In this document: piece by piece, positions 7,784 through 14,820 of the stretch | Layout of the letters: each line of letters starts with the position of its first letter | Numbering within the stretch: the stretch's first letter is position 1 | Virus record (IMG/VR): IMGVR_UViG_3300033148_005226 | Location: 1 to 22,263 of that record | DNA from: a virus | Strand: one strand, 5' to 3' | Length of the DNA: 22,263 nucleotides | The notes under the pieces: generated by a model | What the model was told of the DNA's origin: nothing | Seen by the model: only the letters and a program-made list of their open reading frames with translations | Databases searched by the model: none | Program-made: the position numbers and the translations under genes

Positions 7784-8237
7784 ATTGACTATCGATATAA
7801 TACAGCGCTTGTAATATCGAATCCGTTATATCGTTGCCATTATTAAACATTAAACCTTTCAACTTCACTCTATATTTATTTTTAACAAAATCAAAAACGT
7901 CGTGTTTAGTTTTCAACTTAAAAAACGCACGTACTGTGTTTGGACTCAAATAAATCGTTTGTTTACGATACTTAAAACACACAAAATTTACAATACCTAT
8001 AAATTGTGATAAAGTCTTAAGTGTTTTAACATTTTTTAAATAAGTTTCTTCAACTAAAACTATGGCTGGGTCTAATGTAATAATTAAAGACTCAATATAA
8101 TTATGAAACCAATACAACTTAGCAGAAAGCTCTACATCCGGAATACTAATAACTCCAAAACATAATAATTTCTTTTCATTAGTTAATAAAGACCAACCAG
8201 TTGATATTGAAGAAACATCTAATGAAAGTACTTTCAT
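7782..8237 (-). CDS. RuvC-like Holliday junction resolvase
   Basis: The 151-residue protein starts MKVLSLDVSSISTGW, the first strand of an RNase H fold. It carries acidic residues at Asp7, Glu63/Glu64 (VLVEETYLKN), Asp136 and Asp139 (GNDITDSILQALYY), nearly the spacing of E. coli RuvC (7, 66, 138, 141). The length is close to that of cellular RuvC (about 170) and phage RuvC-like resolvases. It should cut four-way junctions formed during RecA-driven recombination or replication-fork repair, acting as a dimer in the cytoplasm. The ATG at 8237 overlaps the TGA of the zinc-ribbon gene as ATGA, typical of coupled translation. A TTG 15 bases upstream is in frame but unlikely. It precedes the RecB/Cas4-like nuclease, so the two probably form an end-processing and junction-resolving set. 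Confidence 0.85.
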   Translation of the reverse strand: MKVLSLDVSSISTGWSLLTNEKKLLCFGVISIPDVELSAKLYWFHNYIESLIITLDPAIVLVEETYLKNVKTLKTLSQFIGIVNFVCFKYRKQTIYLSPNTVRAFFKLKTKHDVFDFVKNKYRVKLKGLMFNNGNDITDSILQALYYIDSQ

Positions 8238-8545
8238 TTCATAACTTCCCAACTAAACCCACAATTTAAACAAGTATACACACCATTCTCTACCATCACT
8301 GGATGGCTGCAACGTAAACATTTATCTATTAAATCAAACATAGAAACATTAGCATCTAATAAACTAGTGCCTTCATAACCCAAAGAAACAGTATCATAAA
8401 TTTTCCCATTCTGTAAACGCATAGATGATAAACAATTTTTACAAACTAAATAAGTTACTTCCATCTTTGATCCACAATCATCACAAGTAAACACATCCGT
8501 GCCAACATTTATCAAATATGCACTACCACATTTAACACACTCCAT
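8234..8545 (-). CDS. Small zinc-ribbon protein with five CxxC pairs
   Basis: The 103-residue protein has Cys-x2-Cys pairs at 3/6, 21/24, 35/38, 76/79 and 92/95. Pairs 1 with 2 and 4 with 5 look like two complete zinc ribbons (CVKC...CDDC and CLRC...CLNC), and the middle pair (CKNC) is unpaired. The last ribbon ends YTCLNCGFSWEVMK, as in rubredoxin-like or TFIIS-like ribbons. I do not recognise the family. Such proteins usually bind nucleic acid or another protein. The ATG at 8545 is preferred over a TTG 21 bases upstream because GGAGG (8552-8556) is placed six bases before it. The gene sits between an unknown beta-rich protein gene and the RuvC-like gene, so a replication or recombination accessory role is plausible but unproven. 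Confidence 0.75.
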   Translation of the reverse strand: MECVKCGSAYLINVGTDVFTCDDCGSKMEVTYLVCKNCLSSMRLQNGKIYDTVSLGYEGTSLLDANVSMFDLIDKCLRCSHPVMVENGVYTCLNCGFSWEVMK

Positions 8546-8546
8546 G

Positions 8547-8921
8547 CTAAACCTCCACCATCTCAATTAAATTACCAACAATATCCACATAATCTTCACC
8601 GATCAATAAAGCTATTGGAACAAAAGCTTGGTTGTCCTTCATATCAGGATATTGTGTTGTAGCAAATAGCAACTTTGACACAGCAGGTAAAAATACAATT
8701 TTTAATTCTGTCTCTTCATCATACGACAAAATATTAAAATCGCCATCTTTTTCACTAAACAACGTATCATTCAAATCTACGTACCTGCCACGCCTAGGAA
8801 CCCGCAAACTATATTGTTTCTCGTATACCTTAAATTTATAATTTCTAGACGGCAATAATAAAGGGGTTGGAGTTCCATAAGCTTCAACAAATTCATTCTT
8901 TTTACTAGTCTTTTTAACCAT
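8547..8921 (-). CDS. Unknown phage protein, 124 residues, beta-rich
   Basis: I do not recognise this protein. It begins with a basic stretch (MVKKTSKKNEF) and then alternates short hydrophobic strands with charged turns (NYKFKVYEKQYSLRVPRR, TELKIVFLPAVSKLLFAT, ALLIGEDYVDIVGNLIEMVEV), with no cysteines and no membrane segment. The ATG follows AGGAGG by eight bases and overlaps the primase stop by eight bases (ATGGTTAA). The strong ribosome site and the tight position between primase and the zinc-ribbon gene indicate a real, well-expressed gene. A replisome accessory role (single-strand binding or primase loading) is possible from position alone. The sequence shows no clear OB-fold signature. 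Confidence 0.65.
   Translation of the reverse strand: MVKKTSKKNEFVEAYGTPTPLLLPSRNYKFKVYEKQYSLRVPRRGRYVDLNDTLFSEKDGDFNILSYDEETELKIVFLPAVSKLLFATTQYPDMKDNQAFVPIALLIGEDYVDIVGNLIEMVEV
8552..8556 (-). promoter_or_regulatory. Ribosome binding site GGAGG that decides the zinc-ribbon start
   Basis: GGAGG on the minus strand lies six bases before ATG 8545. It excludes the earlier TTG at 8566, which would place the site inside the coding region. Confidence 0.65.
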
Positions 8922-9963
8922 TAATTATTCCTCCTAATAATAACTTTATCTGATTAATAGATAAATCTGCAGGATCTTTTCCAGTGTACGGTAAAAAAAT
9001 AGGTTTAATATCTATCTTACCTTTCATTACTGTTAAAGCATCGATTGTTCCTTTAATACCAGCTTGATCAGCATCAAATAAAACATAAACACTTTTCGCA
9101 TATTTATAAAGCAACATCTGCTGACCCTCAGTTATCTTACTTCCCATACACGCCACAACATTCCGATATCCAGCCATAAATAATCTCCACACAGATTTAA
9201 AGCCTTCAACAACAATTATTGCTCTATCATCTCCCAGATAATTCTTCGCATTATTAAGGTTGTACAATACGTTGTTTTTCTTAAAATTTTCAGTTAAAAT
9301 ATACTTACACTCATCTTCGACCTTTCCTGTAATATCTCTACAGCTATAGGCTACTAACACGCCTTTATCATCACGTATAGGAATAATTTCACGCTGTAAA
9401 CCAAATTTATCTACATAACCACCACCTATCTCAAAATAATCTAAGACATGTTTAGGAAATCCTCCGTTTTCTACCTTTTCAAAAAAACAAGTTCTAAATT
9501 TTTTAAAACTTTCCAAATAATCTTCGCTTACTAAAGAAGGAGGTATGTAATGGTTATTAAAAACTTCTTGTATAAACTCTTTTTTATCGACTTCATTTTT
9601 ATACCTAGCAAATAAATTAGGGTCATTAATATTTAATCCAGTAATAGTTTCTAAATAATTTACGGCTTCGACAAAAGTAAAATTCAACATATGCATAACC
9701 AGACTAATGACATCGTAACCTATATCTTCATGACAATTGTGTGAAAAACATACCCAATTTTTAGTTACTTTATTCATTCTAAATGCAGTTTTATTATCTC
9801 CTCCGTGCACTTTACACGCTGCCCGTATCTCTTTTGAAGTTTCCCTATAAACAATAAACCCTAAAGATTCTAATAATTGCCGAGCATCAACCGCTTCCTT
9901 TAATTTAGCTATCCTATATTTTCGTTCTTCATCAGAATAACTGTTCTTCGTCTTTACTGACAT
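8914..9963 (-). CDS. dnaG: DnaG-type DNA primase with zinc finger and TOPRIM domain
   Basis: The 349-residue protein begins with a CHC2-type zinc-binding module (Cys50-x2-His53 in CKVHGG, Cys72 and Cys77 in CFSHNC), then the DnaG core. The TOPRIM domain follows: Glu253 in IIVVEGFKS, Asp297/Asp299 in LFDADQAG and Asp330 in GKDPADLS. It makes RNA primers for lagging-strand synthesis and should interact with the DnaB-like helicase encoded just upstream. It is shorter than cellular DnaG (about 600) and ends right after TOPRIM, so the helicase-binding C-terminal domain seems to be missing; this is common in phage primases. The ATG at 9963 lies inside the helicase gene (32-base overlap), with GAGGAG (9974-9979) ten bases upstream. 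All catalytic acids expected for the family are visible. Confidence 0.95.
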   Translation of the reverse strand: MSVKTKNSYSDEERKYRIAKLKEAVDARQLLESLGFIVYRETSKEIRAACKVHGGDNKTAFRMNKVTKNWVCFSHNCHEDIGYDVISLVMHMLNFTFVEAVNYLETITGLNINDPNLFARYKNEVDKKEFIQEVFNNHYIPPSLVSEDYLESFKKFRTCFFEKVENGGFPKHVLDYFEIGGGYVDKFGLQREIIPIRDDKGVLVAYSCRDITGKVEDECKYILTENFKKNNVLYNLNNAKNYLGDDRAIIVVEGFKSVWRLFMAGYRNVVACMGSKITEGQQMLLYKYAKSVYVLFDADQAGIKGTIDALTVMKGKIDIKPIFLPYTGKDPADLSINQIKLLLGGIING

Positions 9964-11389
9964 TGTTTACTGACTCCTCAAATACTTCTTCAATGCTAGA
10001 TTCGTCTTCAACAAACATAATCTCATCTTTTTCTTTACTTACATAATTATCATAATCAATTAACTGTTTAGGAGCTTCTTCTATTTTTAATAACCGTTTC
10101 AAAAAATAATACCCAATACCTTCGTCAGGGGTCGTTCCTCCTCTCCTACTATCAGTTATAACTAATTTATAATTACCATAATCTTTCTCAAACGGATGAA
10201 CTTTATCAAATTCTTCTTTTGTTTTTGGTTTAAAAAACATTACAACATCAGAATAGCGTAAAATCCTATCACTATCAGCTATATCGTTCTGCCTATTAAT
10301 TTGATTAGCACACAAAAATGGAATTTCCAATTCTCCAGCCAAGTCTTTTAATGTAGTTGTAACATCTCCCAAAATTTGATATTCTTTTTTATTCTTAAAA
10401 TCCGCTCTACTTGGTGCCTTAATATAATCAAATATTGCTAATTCAATATTCTCTATATGTTTATACTTATTATACAAAGCTGTTAATTTATCTAATGAGT
10501 AGCCAGGCATAAATTCATGGAAAAGTTTGCCTTTTTTAATAATAGAAGCAGCTAACTTTAACCTACCATATTCTTCTTCTGTATAACCCCCATGCTTTAT
10601 TTTACGTTCAGGAACATTTGATAACATAGCCAAAATTCTACTACGCCACTGATCAAAATCCATTTCTGTATCAACATACAACACTGGCTTACGTAGTTCA
10701 TAAGCCACATAAGCCGCTATATTACTTAAAAACGTACTTTTACCATGTTTAGGTCTAGCGCATAATACAGTAAGTGTGCCAGGAACTAAGCCGTCTATAC
10801 GTTTGTCTAAAATTGGAAGTCCAGTAGAAATACCGCAAAATTCAACCTCATTCTCATAACGCTCTTTTAAATACTCATCAATACCATCCGCTAAATTTTT
10901 AGCTTCTTTTATAGCTTTACTGCTTAGTGACAACTCTAACAACTCTTTGCTAACTTTACCGATAAGATCAGCAGCTTTAAAATCATCATTAACTGCGGCT
11001 TCTTTTACCAATTTAAGATTACTATTTAAATTAGTATAAAGTTTATATTTAGCGCTAGCGTCTAAAACTACTTTAATACAAAAATCTAAATTGATACTTG
11101 ATAAATCCATATCGGCTAACGCCAAAATATAATTATGAAGTTGCTCAGTTAAAATATTATTTTTTCTAGCCTCGTCTATAACTAAATACACGTCTAAGTG
11201 TTTTATACGTTTTTTTACTAAGCCATCAAAAATCATCCATATTAATCTATGCTCATCATCTAAAAAATCATTAGCAGTAATAAAAATAGAAATCATATAA
11301 TAATTATCCAAGCGCTTAAAACAATAAGACAATAAAGCGCGTTCATAAAAATTTTGCTTAAAACTTAATTTAGTACTTACATCATTCAT
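9932..11389 (-). CDS. dnaB: DnaB-type replicative helicase
   Basis: The 485-residue protein has the DnaB layout. A helical N-terminal domain (about 1-115, starting with NFYERALLSYCF) is followed by a linker and a RecA-like ATPase from about 185 (GISTGLPILDKRIDGLVPGT). Walker A is ARPKHGKST (211-219), Walker B ends in Asp321 of ELAIFDYIK, and CANQINRQ (360-367) is the sensor loop. The paired arginines at 415-416 (DSRRGG) match the C-terminal arginine finger region. It would form a hexamer that unwinds DNA at the phage fork and works with the primase encoded by the next, overlapping gene. The acidic C-terminal tail (about 450-485, EDESSIEEVFEES) may contact primase or other partners. Length is within the family range (about 450-500). 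No intein interrupts it, although DnaB is a common intein site. Confidence 0.95.
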   Translation of the reverse strand: MNDVSTKLSFKQNFYERALLSYCFKRLDNYYMISIFITANDFLDDEHRLIWMIFDGLVKKRIKHLDVYLVIDEARKNNILTEQLHNYILALADMDLSSINLDFCIKVVLDASAKYKLYTNLNSNLKLVKEAAVNDDFKAADLIGKVSKELLELSLSSKAIKEAKNLADGIDEYLKERYENEVEFCGISTGLPILDKRIDGLVPGTLTVLCARPKHGKSTFLSNIAAYVAYELRKPVLYVDTEMDFDQWRSRILAMLSNVPERKIKHGGYTEEEYGRLKLAASIIKKGKLFHEFMPGYSLDKLTALYNKYKHIENIELAIFDYIKAPSRADFKNKKEYQILGDVTTTLKDLAGELEIPFLCANQINRQNDIADSDRILRYSDVVMFFKPKTKEEFDKVHPFEKDYGNYKLVITDSRRGGTTPDEGIGYYFLKRLLKIEEAPKQLIDYDNYVSKEKDEIMFVEDESSIEEVFEESVNNVSKDEEQLF

Positions 11390-11392
11390 AAA

Positions 11393-11866
11393 CTATGAGT
11401 ACCTTTCTGTTTTGACCATTCTATATTCTAACTCCCGCCTACTTAATTCTCTCTTAAATGCATTTATTAATTCGACGTAATATTTCTCTAAATTTTCGGT
11501 AAGTTTCAATTCATATTCTAGAACTTCAACATCATTAACTAGTTGCTTAACTCTATAATCTTGCTCAACAAGCTTATTTAATTTTTCAGCTTTAGTTTTA
11601 GCCTTAATGCCGCTCCTACTAACTGCTGCATCTAATAATCGCTTCTTCTGCATCAACTTAACTTTAGAGGCGTTAGTTTGCGATGTAAAATAAATTAGAA
11701 ATTGGGCCAAACCAACAGTATAACGACTAATATCAACAGCGGATGCTTGTTCTAATGTCTGAGGGTTAAAACTAAATATTTCATTCATCAGCGTTTCATT
11801 TTTTGGCATCTTAAATAACATTAAATCTTCGGAACGTTTAGCCAAATAAGTGCTTATGCCGTCCAT
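11393..11866 (-). CDS. Unknown helical protein in the replication operon, 157 residues
   Basis: I do not recognise this protein with certainty. It is highly charged and predicted helical from sequence pattern: VKLMQKKRLLDAAVSRSG, then an extended heptad-like stretch (KLNKLVEQDYRVKQLVNDVE, LEYELKLTENLEKYY) ending in AFKRELSRRELEYRM. There are no cysteines, membrane segments or catalytic motifs. It lies directly before the helicase gene. Small helical proteins in this place in other phages include recombination mediators such as UvsY and helicase loaders, and RecA is encoded here too; the comparison is by size, charge and position only. The ATG at 11866 is chosen because CTGGAG (11874-11879) lies seven bases before it. 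An upstream in-frame ATG at 11911 would overlap the previous gene by 41 bases without a ribosome site. Confidence 0.7.
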   Translation of the reverse strand: MDGISTYLAKRSEDLMLFKMPKNETLMNEIFSFNPQTLEQASAVDISRYTVGLAQFLIYFTSQTNASKVKLMQKKRLLDAAVSRSGIKAKTKAEKLNKLVEQDYRVKQLVNDVEVLEYELKLTENLEKYYVELINAFKRELSRRELEYRMVKTERYS

Positions 11867-11870
11867 AATA

Positions 11871-12347
11871 TTACTCCAGATTAAATTGTAACCATTGCTT
11901 AAACTCTTCAAAAGTTAACACTCTGATATTTTTATATTTAATACTAGCACAACGGGCTTTTAACCATTCCCGCGCTCCTCTCTTAAACCCATACCCTTCC
12001 AAAACTATGATAACATTATGTTGCCTAAACGCAAGAGCAGACTCAAAAAGGTAAGGAAGTTTTTCATCAACCGATCCACTTACTTGTTGAGATCGACATT
12101 CAATTCGAATACCGTTATCTAATGAATAGCCATTTTTTAATAATAAAAATTCACTTCTACCACTGCCACCGTATATAGTTGTATAAGGAACATTTTTTAA
12201 TAAAACATACTCTGTATCAACACCGAACCTACTGGATATCCACTCCTTATATGTTAAACTTATTATATCATAACTTATAATTAACTCCTCAACACGATTT
12301 TCTAATGCATGCCCATTCGACTTAGCAACTTTTCCTTGAATACTCAT
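11871..12347 (-). CDS. PD-(D/E)XK nuclease family protein with altered ExK motif
   Basis: The 158-residue protein matches a phage family of PD-(D/E)XK fold: N-terminal helix with Glu20 (ENRVEELI), GGSGRSEFLLL around 60-70, and the strand IRIECRSQQVSGSVDEKLPY around 80-99. In relatives I know, that last motif reads E-C-K; here it is Glu83-Cys-Arg85, so the catalytic lysine is replaced by arginine, and the usual Asp of the preceding strand is Glu66. The fold and the VSGSVDEKLPYL segment are well kept, and VIIVLEGYGFKRGAREWL follows. The protein may bind DNA without cutting or cut weakly. AAGGAGAGG lies just before the ATG, so it is well translated. It sits between the Dam methylase and helicase genes; a methylation-linked restriction-like or repair role is only a guess. 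Confidence 0.7.
   Translation of the reverse strand: MSIQGKVAKSNGHALENRVEELIISYDIISLTYKEWISSRFGVDTEYVLLKNVPYTTIYGGSGRSEFLLLKNGYSLDNGIRIECRSQQVSGSVDEKLPYLFESALAFRQHNVIIVLEGYGFKRGAREWLKARCASIKYKNIRVLTFEEFKQWLQFNLE
11874..11879 (-). promoter_or_regulatory. Ribosome binding site CTGGAG that decides the start of the helical protein
   Basis: CTGGAG on the minus strand lies seven bases before ATG 11866 and spans the final codons of the upstream PD-(D/E)XK gene. It supports the shorter 157-residue product over a 172-residue reading from ATG 11911. Confidence 0.6.
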
Positions 12348-12364
12348 AACGCCTCTCCTTTCTA

Positions 12365-13168
12365 TTAATTATAAATAACTAACACCTCCTCAACTTTTGG
12401 GCGGCCATAAGCACTTATATATCTACAAGTAATTATTCTCCTACTAACATCTCCATTTTTATATAAAACATCCGTTATACCTGGAAGCCAATGATTAGAA
12501 ATTAAAATCAAAGCTGTTGACTCCTCCGCCAATTTAACTAATTGCTCATGCATTTTAAAAGTAAACCCCCCACTAGTATAATCAGTAAAATTCGAAGTTT
12601 CTGTTAATGGTAAATATGGGGGATCACAATAAATAACATCACTTTCAGTATGTTCTTTAAAAGTTACATCAAATGCTTGACACTTAAAAATATACTTATC
12701 AATATTATTTACTAAGAAAAGCATTTCTTTCTCAGGAAAATAAACATTTTTATATTTACCAAAAGGAACATTAAACTCGTTTTTAGAATTATACCTACAT
12801 AACCCATTAAAACAGTGCCTATTTAAATATAAAAAAAGCGCCGCCCTGTAATAATCAAACTCTAAACCATTAAAAATTTTTCTATTATAATAATAAACAT
12901 CCTTAACATTTCCATTAATAAATAATTGTTTACAATAGTCAATAAACTCCAATTTATATTCTTTCAATGTATTAAAAAAATTAATAACATCCTTATTAAT
13001 GTCGGCTACCAAATACTCGTCTGCTTCAATATTAAAAGAAACTACAGCTGAACCTGCAAATGGCTCTATAAAACGTTTTGGTTTAATTGGTATAGCATCT
13101 AAAATAAAATCAAGGCTCTTAGCTTTACTTCCAGCCCATTTTAATGGTGACTTAATATGCTTTCTCAT
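12365..13168 (-). CDS. dam: Dam-type N6-adenine DNA methyltransferase (D12 class)
   Basis: The 267-residue protein has the full D12-class layout: KWAGSK near the N-terminus (10-15), the SAM-binding motif FIEPFAGSAVV (33-43), ADINKDVINF, and the catalytic DPPY motif (182-185, IYCDPPYLPL). It transfers methyl from S-adenosylmethionine to adenine N6; by family the likely site is GATC, but specificity cannot be read from the sequence. The length is typical (Dam is 278). Phages use such enzymes to evade restriction or to mark DNA for replication or packaging. GATC sites occur throughout the window, so the site is not avoided. An in-frame GTG at 13174 is an alternative start; neither has a strong ribosome site, and the gene overlaps the preceding small gene by 17 bases. 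Its neighbours are a small cysteine protein and a PD-(D/E)XK protein. Confidence 0.95.
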   Translation of the reverse strand: MRKHIKSPLKWAGSKAKSLDFILDAIPIKPKRFIEPFAGSAVVSFNIEADEYLVADINKDVINFFNTLKEYKLEFIDYCKQLFINGNVKDVYYYNRKIFNGLEFDYYRAALFLYLNRHCFNGLCRYNSKNEFNVPFGKYKNVYFPEKEMLFLVNNIDKYIFKCQAFDVTFKEHTESDVIYCDPPYLPLTETSNFTDYTSGGFTFKMHEQLVKLAEESTALILISNHWLPGITDVLYKNGDVSRRIITCRYISAYGRPKVEEVLVIYN

Positions 13169-13418
13169 CTTCACTTCTTTCTTCCCAAACAGGACGTTTA
13201 CCAGTACACAAATAATCCCTAATAATCACATTACCATTTTCATCCGTAAACTCAACATAATCACTCAACATCCCTATTTGCCTACATTGAAACGATAAAT
13301 TACAATATTTCCAATCACCTTTAATAGTCCCATCATCCAATGGAATAAAATCTGGACAATCTTTTTCCATATCAGGATCTCTCGGATGTTTTTTCTTATC
13401 AGTTATTATCTCAATCAT
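13152..13418 (-). CDS. Unknown small acidic protein with four cysteines, 88 residues
   Basis: I do not recognise this protein. It is polar and acidic, with cysteines at 21, 39, 45 and 71 (KDCPDFIPL, DWKYCNLSFQC, DYLCTGKRPVW) that could bind a zinc ion or iron-sulfur centre. It ends in a charged tail (WEERSEDEKAY). There is no signal peptide or membrane segment. The ATG directly follows the stop of the upstream nuclease gene by one base, and its 3' end overlaps the Dam gene, so it is translated within the operon. AAAGGA about ten bases upstream of the ATG is a weak ribosome site. Conserved cysteines and operon placement argue for a real gene; its role is unknown. Confidence 0.6.
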   Translation of the reverse strand: MIEIITDKKKHPRDPDMEKDCPDFIPLDDGTIKGDWKYCNLSFQCRQIGMLSDYVEFTDENGNVIIRDYLCTGKRPVWEERSEDEKAY

Positions 13419-13419
13419 C

Positions 13420-13767
13420 TTAATCTATATCCTTTAACAAATTTAAAATACGTTTCAAAAATTCATCTTTATTTAATTCTGTTTCTGAATGTATATACAA
13501 TAATACAATCTCATTATATTGACAATATTCTTTTTTCAAATTATCTCTATGTTTAGAGCGCAAAAATCCTTCTTTATCTTCATGAAAATGTTTAATAAAC
13601 GAATAATGCTGCTCACCTTGAACCTCTATTGCTAAATTAAGCTCTTTTATAAAAAAATCAAAGAATAATCTATGACCCTTATATTTAATATAATATTCCG
13701 GTATTATTGTATAAAAAGGAAACACATTACGTAAAAAATCATAAGTTTTATCAGCCAACTTACTCAT
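13420..13767 (-). CDS. Small PD-(D/E)XK endonuclease, homing type
   Basis: The 115-residue protein has a compact PD-(D/E)XK core: a tyrosine-rich entry strand (YTIIPEYYIKYKGHRLFFDF) with Asp37, then LAIEVQGEQHYSF with Glu48-Val-Gln50, and an Arg-Asp pair in KHRDNLKKEYC. Such single-domain nucleases occur in phages as free-standing homing or Vsr-like enzymes that cut DNA near their own insertion point. The ATG at 13767 overlaps the end of the HNH gene by eight bases (ATGAGTAA) without a good ribosome site, so translation probably depends on the upstream gene. A TTG 12 bases earlier is in frame but unlikely. Together with the HNH protein it forms a two-gene nuclease insertion between recA and the Dam-side genes. 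It may act with the HNH enzyme or be an independent mobile gene. Confidence 0.75.
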   Translation of the reverse strand: MSKLADKTYDFLRNVFPFYTIIPEYYIKYKGHRLFFDFFIKELNLAIEVQGEQHYSFIKHFHEDKEGFLRSKHRDNLKKEYCQYNEIVLLYIHSETELNKDEFLKRILNLLKDID

Positions 13768-14809
13768 ATTTATACCCAAATTTACGACTTAGTAAACGTT
13801 TAAACCACGTTTCATACCAAACCCTATTCTTATTTACCCTACTATTACACGCTCTACAAAGCGTTATTAAATTCGATAATTCACAATTCTTTTTATTATA
13901 ATCCACATGATGTATAACTAAATCAGTATTTTTAGTACAACCAGCATTATTGCATATATATCCATCTCTCCACTTAATATATTCTTTAAAATCTCTATCC
14001 TTCCACAACGAACAATAGCGCTCAAACGATTTACCGCCTCTCCACATAGGATTACCTGAGCCAAACCTTTTAATAGCAGCGCAAACAGAACATCGCCTAC
14101 CGTGTTTCCATTTATCCCAACTAATATATATTACGTGTCCATATGGGCATTTACATTTTAATTTCGCATAACTATTAATATATCTCTCACTCAATAATTC
14201 ATACCCTTCACAAACAAACGCTTCTTTAACAATTTCATAACTCGGTTTAGCATTTCCAGCACAAACAGCGCATCTTTTACCGCTTGCCCATTCACGCCAC
14301 GTTGTATAATAAATATGTCCATTAGGACATTTAAATTTTAATTTAGTATTCCTATTAACATAACCACTGCTTAATAATTCATAGCCTTCTTCTGAAAAAG
14401 CCTTCTTAATATAATCAAACGACTTTCGTTGCTTTATGGAAGCCTTAATTCTACCACACATAAAACATCTATGCCCTTTTAACCAATTAATCCATAATAT
14501 ATAACCACGATGCCCATTAGGACATATAAAATATAACCTTTGCTTATTATTTTTATAGCCTTTATTTAATAATTGATAACCCTCTTTTTCAAACGCCGCC
14601 TTCACTTCATCATAACACCATTTTTTACGTCCAGTACACAACGGACATCTTACACCAGATCTCCAACTAGATAATGTAGTTTGATATTCATGACCTCTAG
14701 AACACTTAACAATTAAAGGTTTATAATAGCCTTGGTACTCACTTAATAATACATACCCTTCTAACTGCATTATAGATTGAACATTATATGTTGTAAATTT
14801 TTTGGGCAT
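13760..14809 (-). CDS. Zinc-ribbon module array with C-terminal HNH endonuclease
   Basis: The 349-residue protein has four tandem zinc-ribbon modules of about 60 residues (1-243) followed by an HNH nuclease (about 250-349). Modules share EGYeLLs..Y...K...CPNGH....W..W..G.RC..C; module 1 lacks the first tryptophan. The nuclease has GNPMWRGGKS, zinc cysteines 286, 291, 318 and 321, IHHVDYNKK (299-307) and Asn313, the usual HNH metal site. It is closely related to the 800-residue protein: both first modules and both HNH domains match, even partly at DNA level (13863-13925 against 3436-3498). By family it is a free-standing homing-type endonuclease, with the array likely giving DNA-binding specificity. 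The ATG has AGAGG eight bases before it, just inside the recA stop, and the gene overlaps the small PD-(D/E)XK gene. It appears intact and probably active. Confidence 0.88.
   Translation of the reverse strand: MPKKFTTYNVQSIMQLEGYVLLSEYQGYYKPLIVKCSRGHEYQTTLSSWRSGVRCPLCTGRKKWCYDEVKAAFEKEGYQLLNKGYKNNKQRLYFICPNGHRGYILWINWLKGHRCFMCGRIKASIKQRKSFDYIKKAFSEEGYELLSSGYVNRNTKLKFKCPNGHIYYTTWREWASGKRCAVCAGNAKPSYEIVKEAFVCEGYELLSERYINSYAKLKCKCPYGHVIYISWDKWKHGRRCSVCAAIKRFGSGNPMWRGGKSFERYCSLWKDRDFKEYIKWRDGYICNNAGCTKNTDLVIHHVDYNKKNCELSNLITLCRACNSRVNKNRVWYETWFKRLLSRKFGYKYE
14081..14809 (-). repeat. Four zinc-ribbon modules of the 349-residue HNH protein
   Basis: There are four in-frame copies, with zinc pairs at Cys36/His40 with Cys55/58, Cys96/His100 with Cys115/118, Cys161/His165 with Cys180/183, and Cys221/His225 with Cys240/243. 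Spacing inside each copy is almost constant, while residues between the W-x2-W pair and the last cysteines vary. The 15-mer DNA copy of CPNGH at 14315-14329 is identical to three copies in the 800-residue gene. Confidence 0.85.
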
Positions 14810-14820
14810 GTATATAGCCT

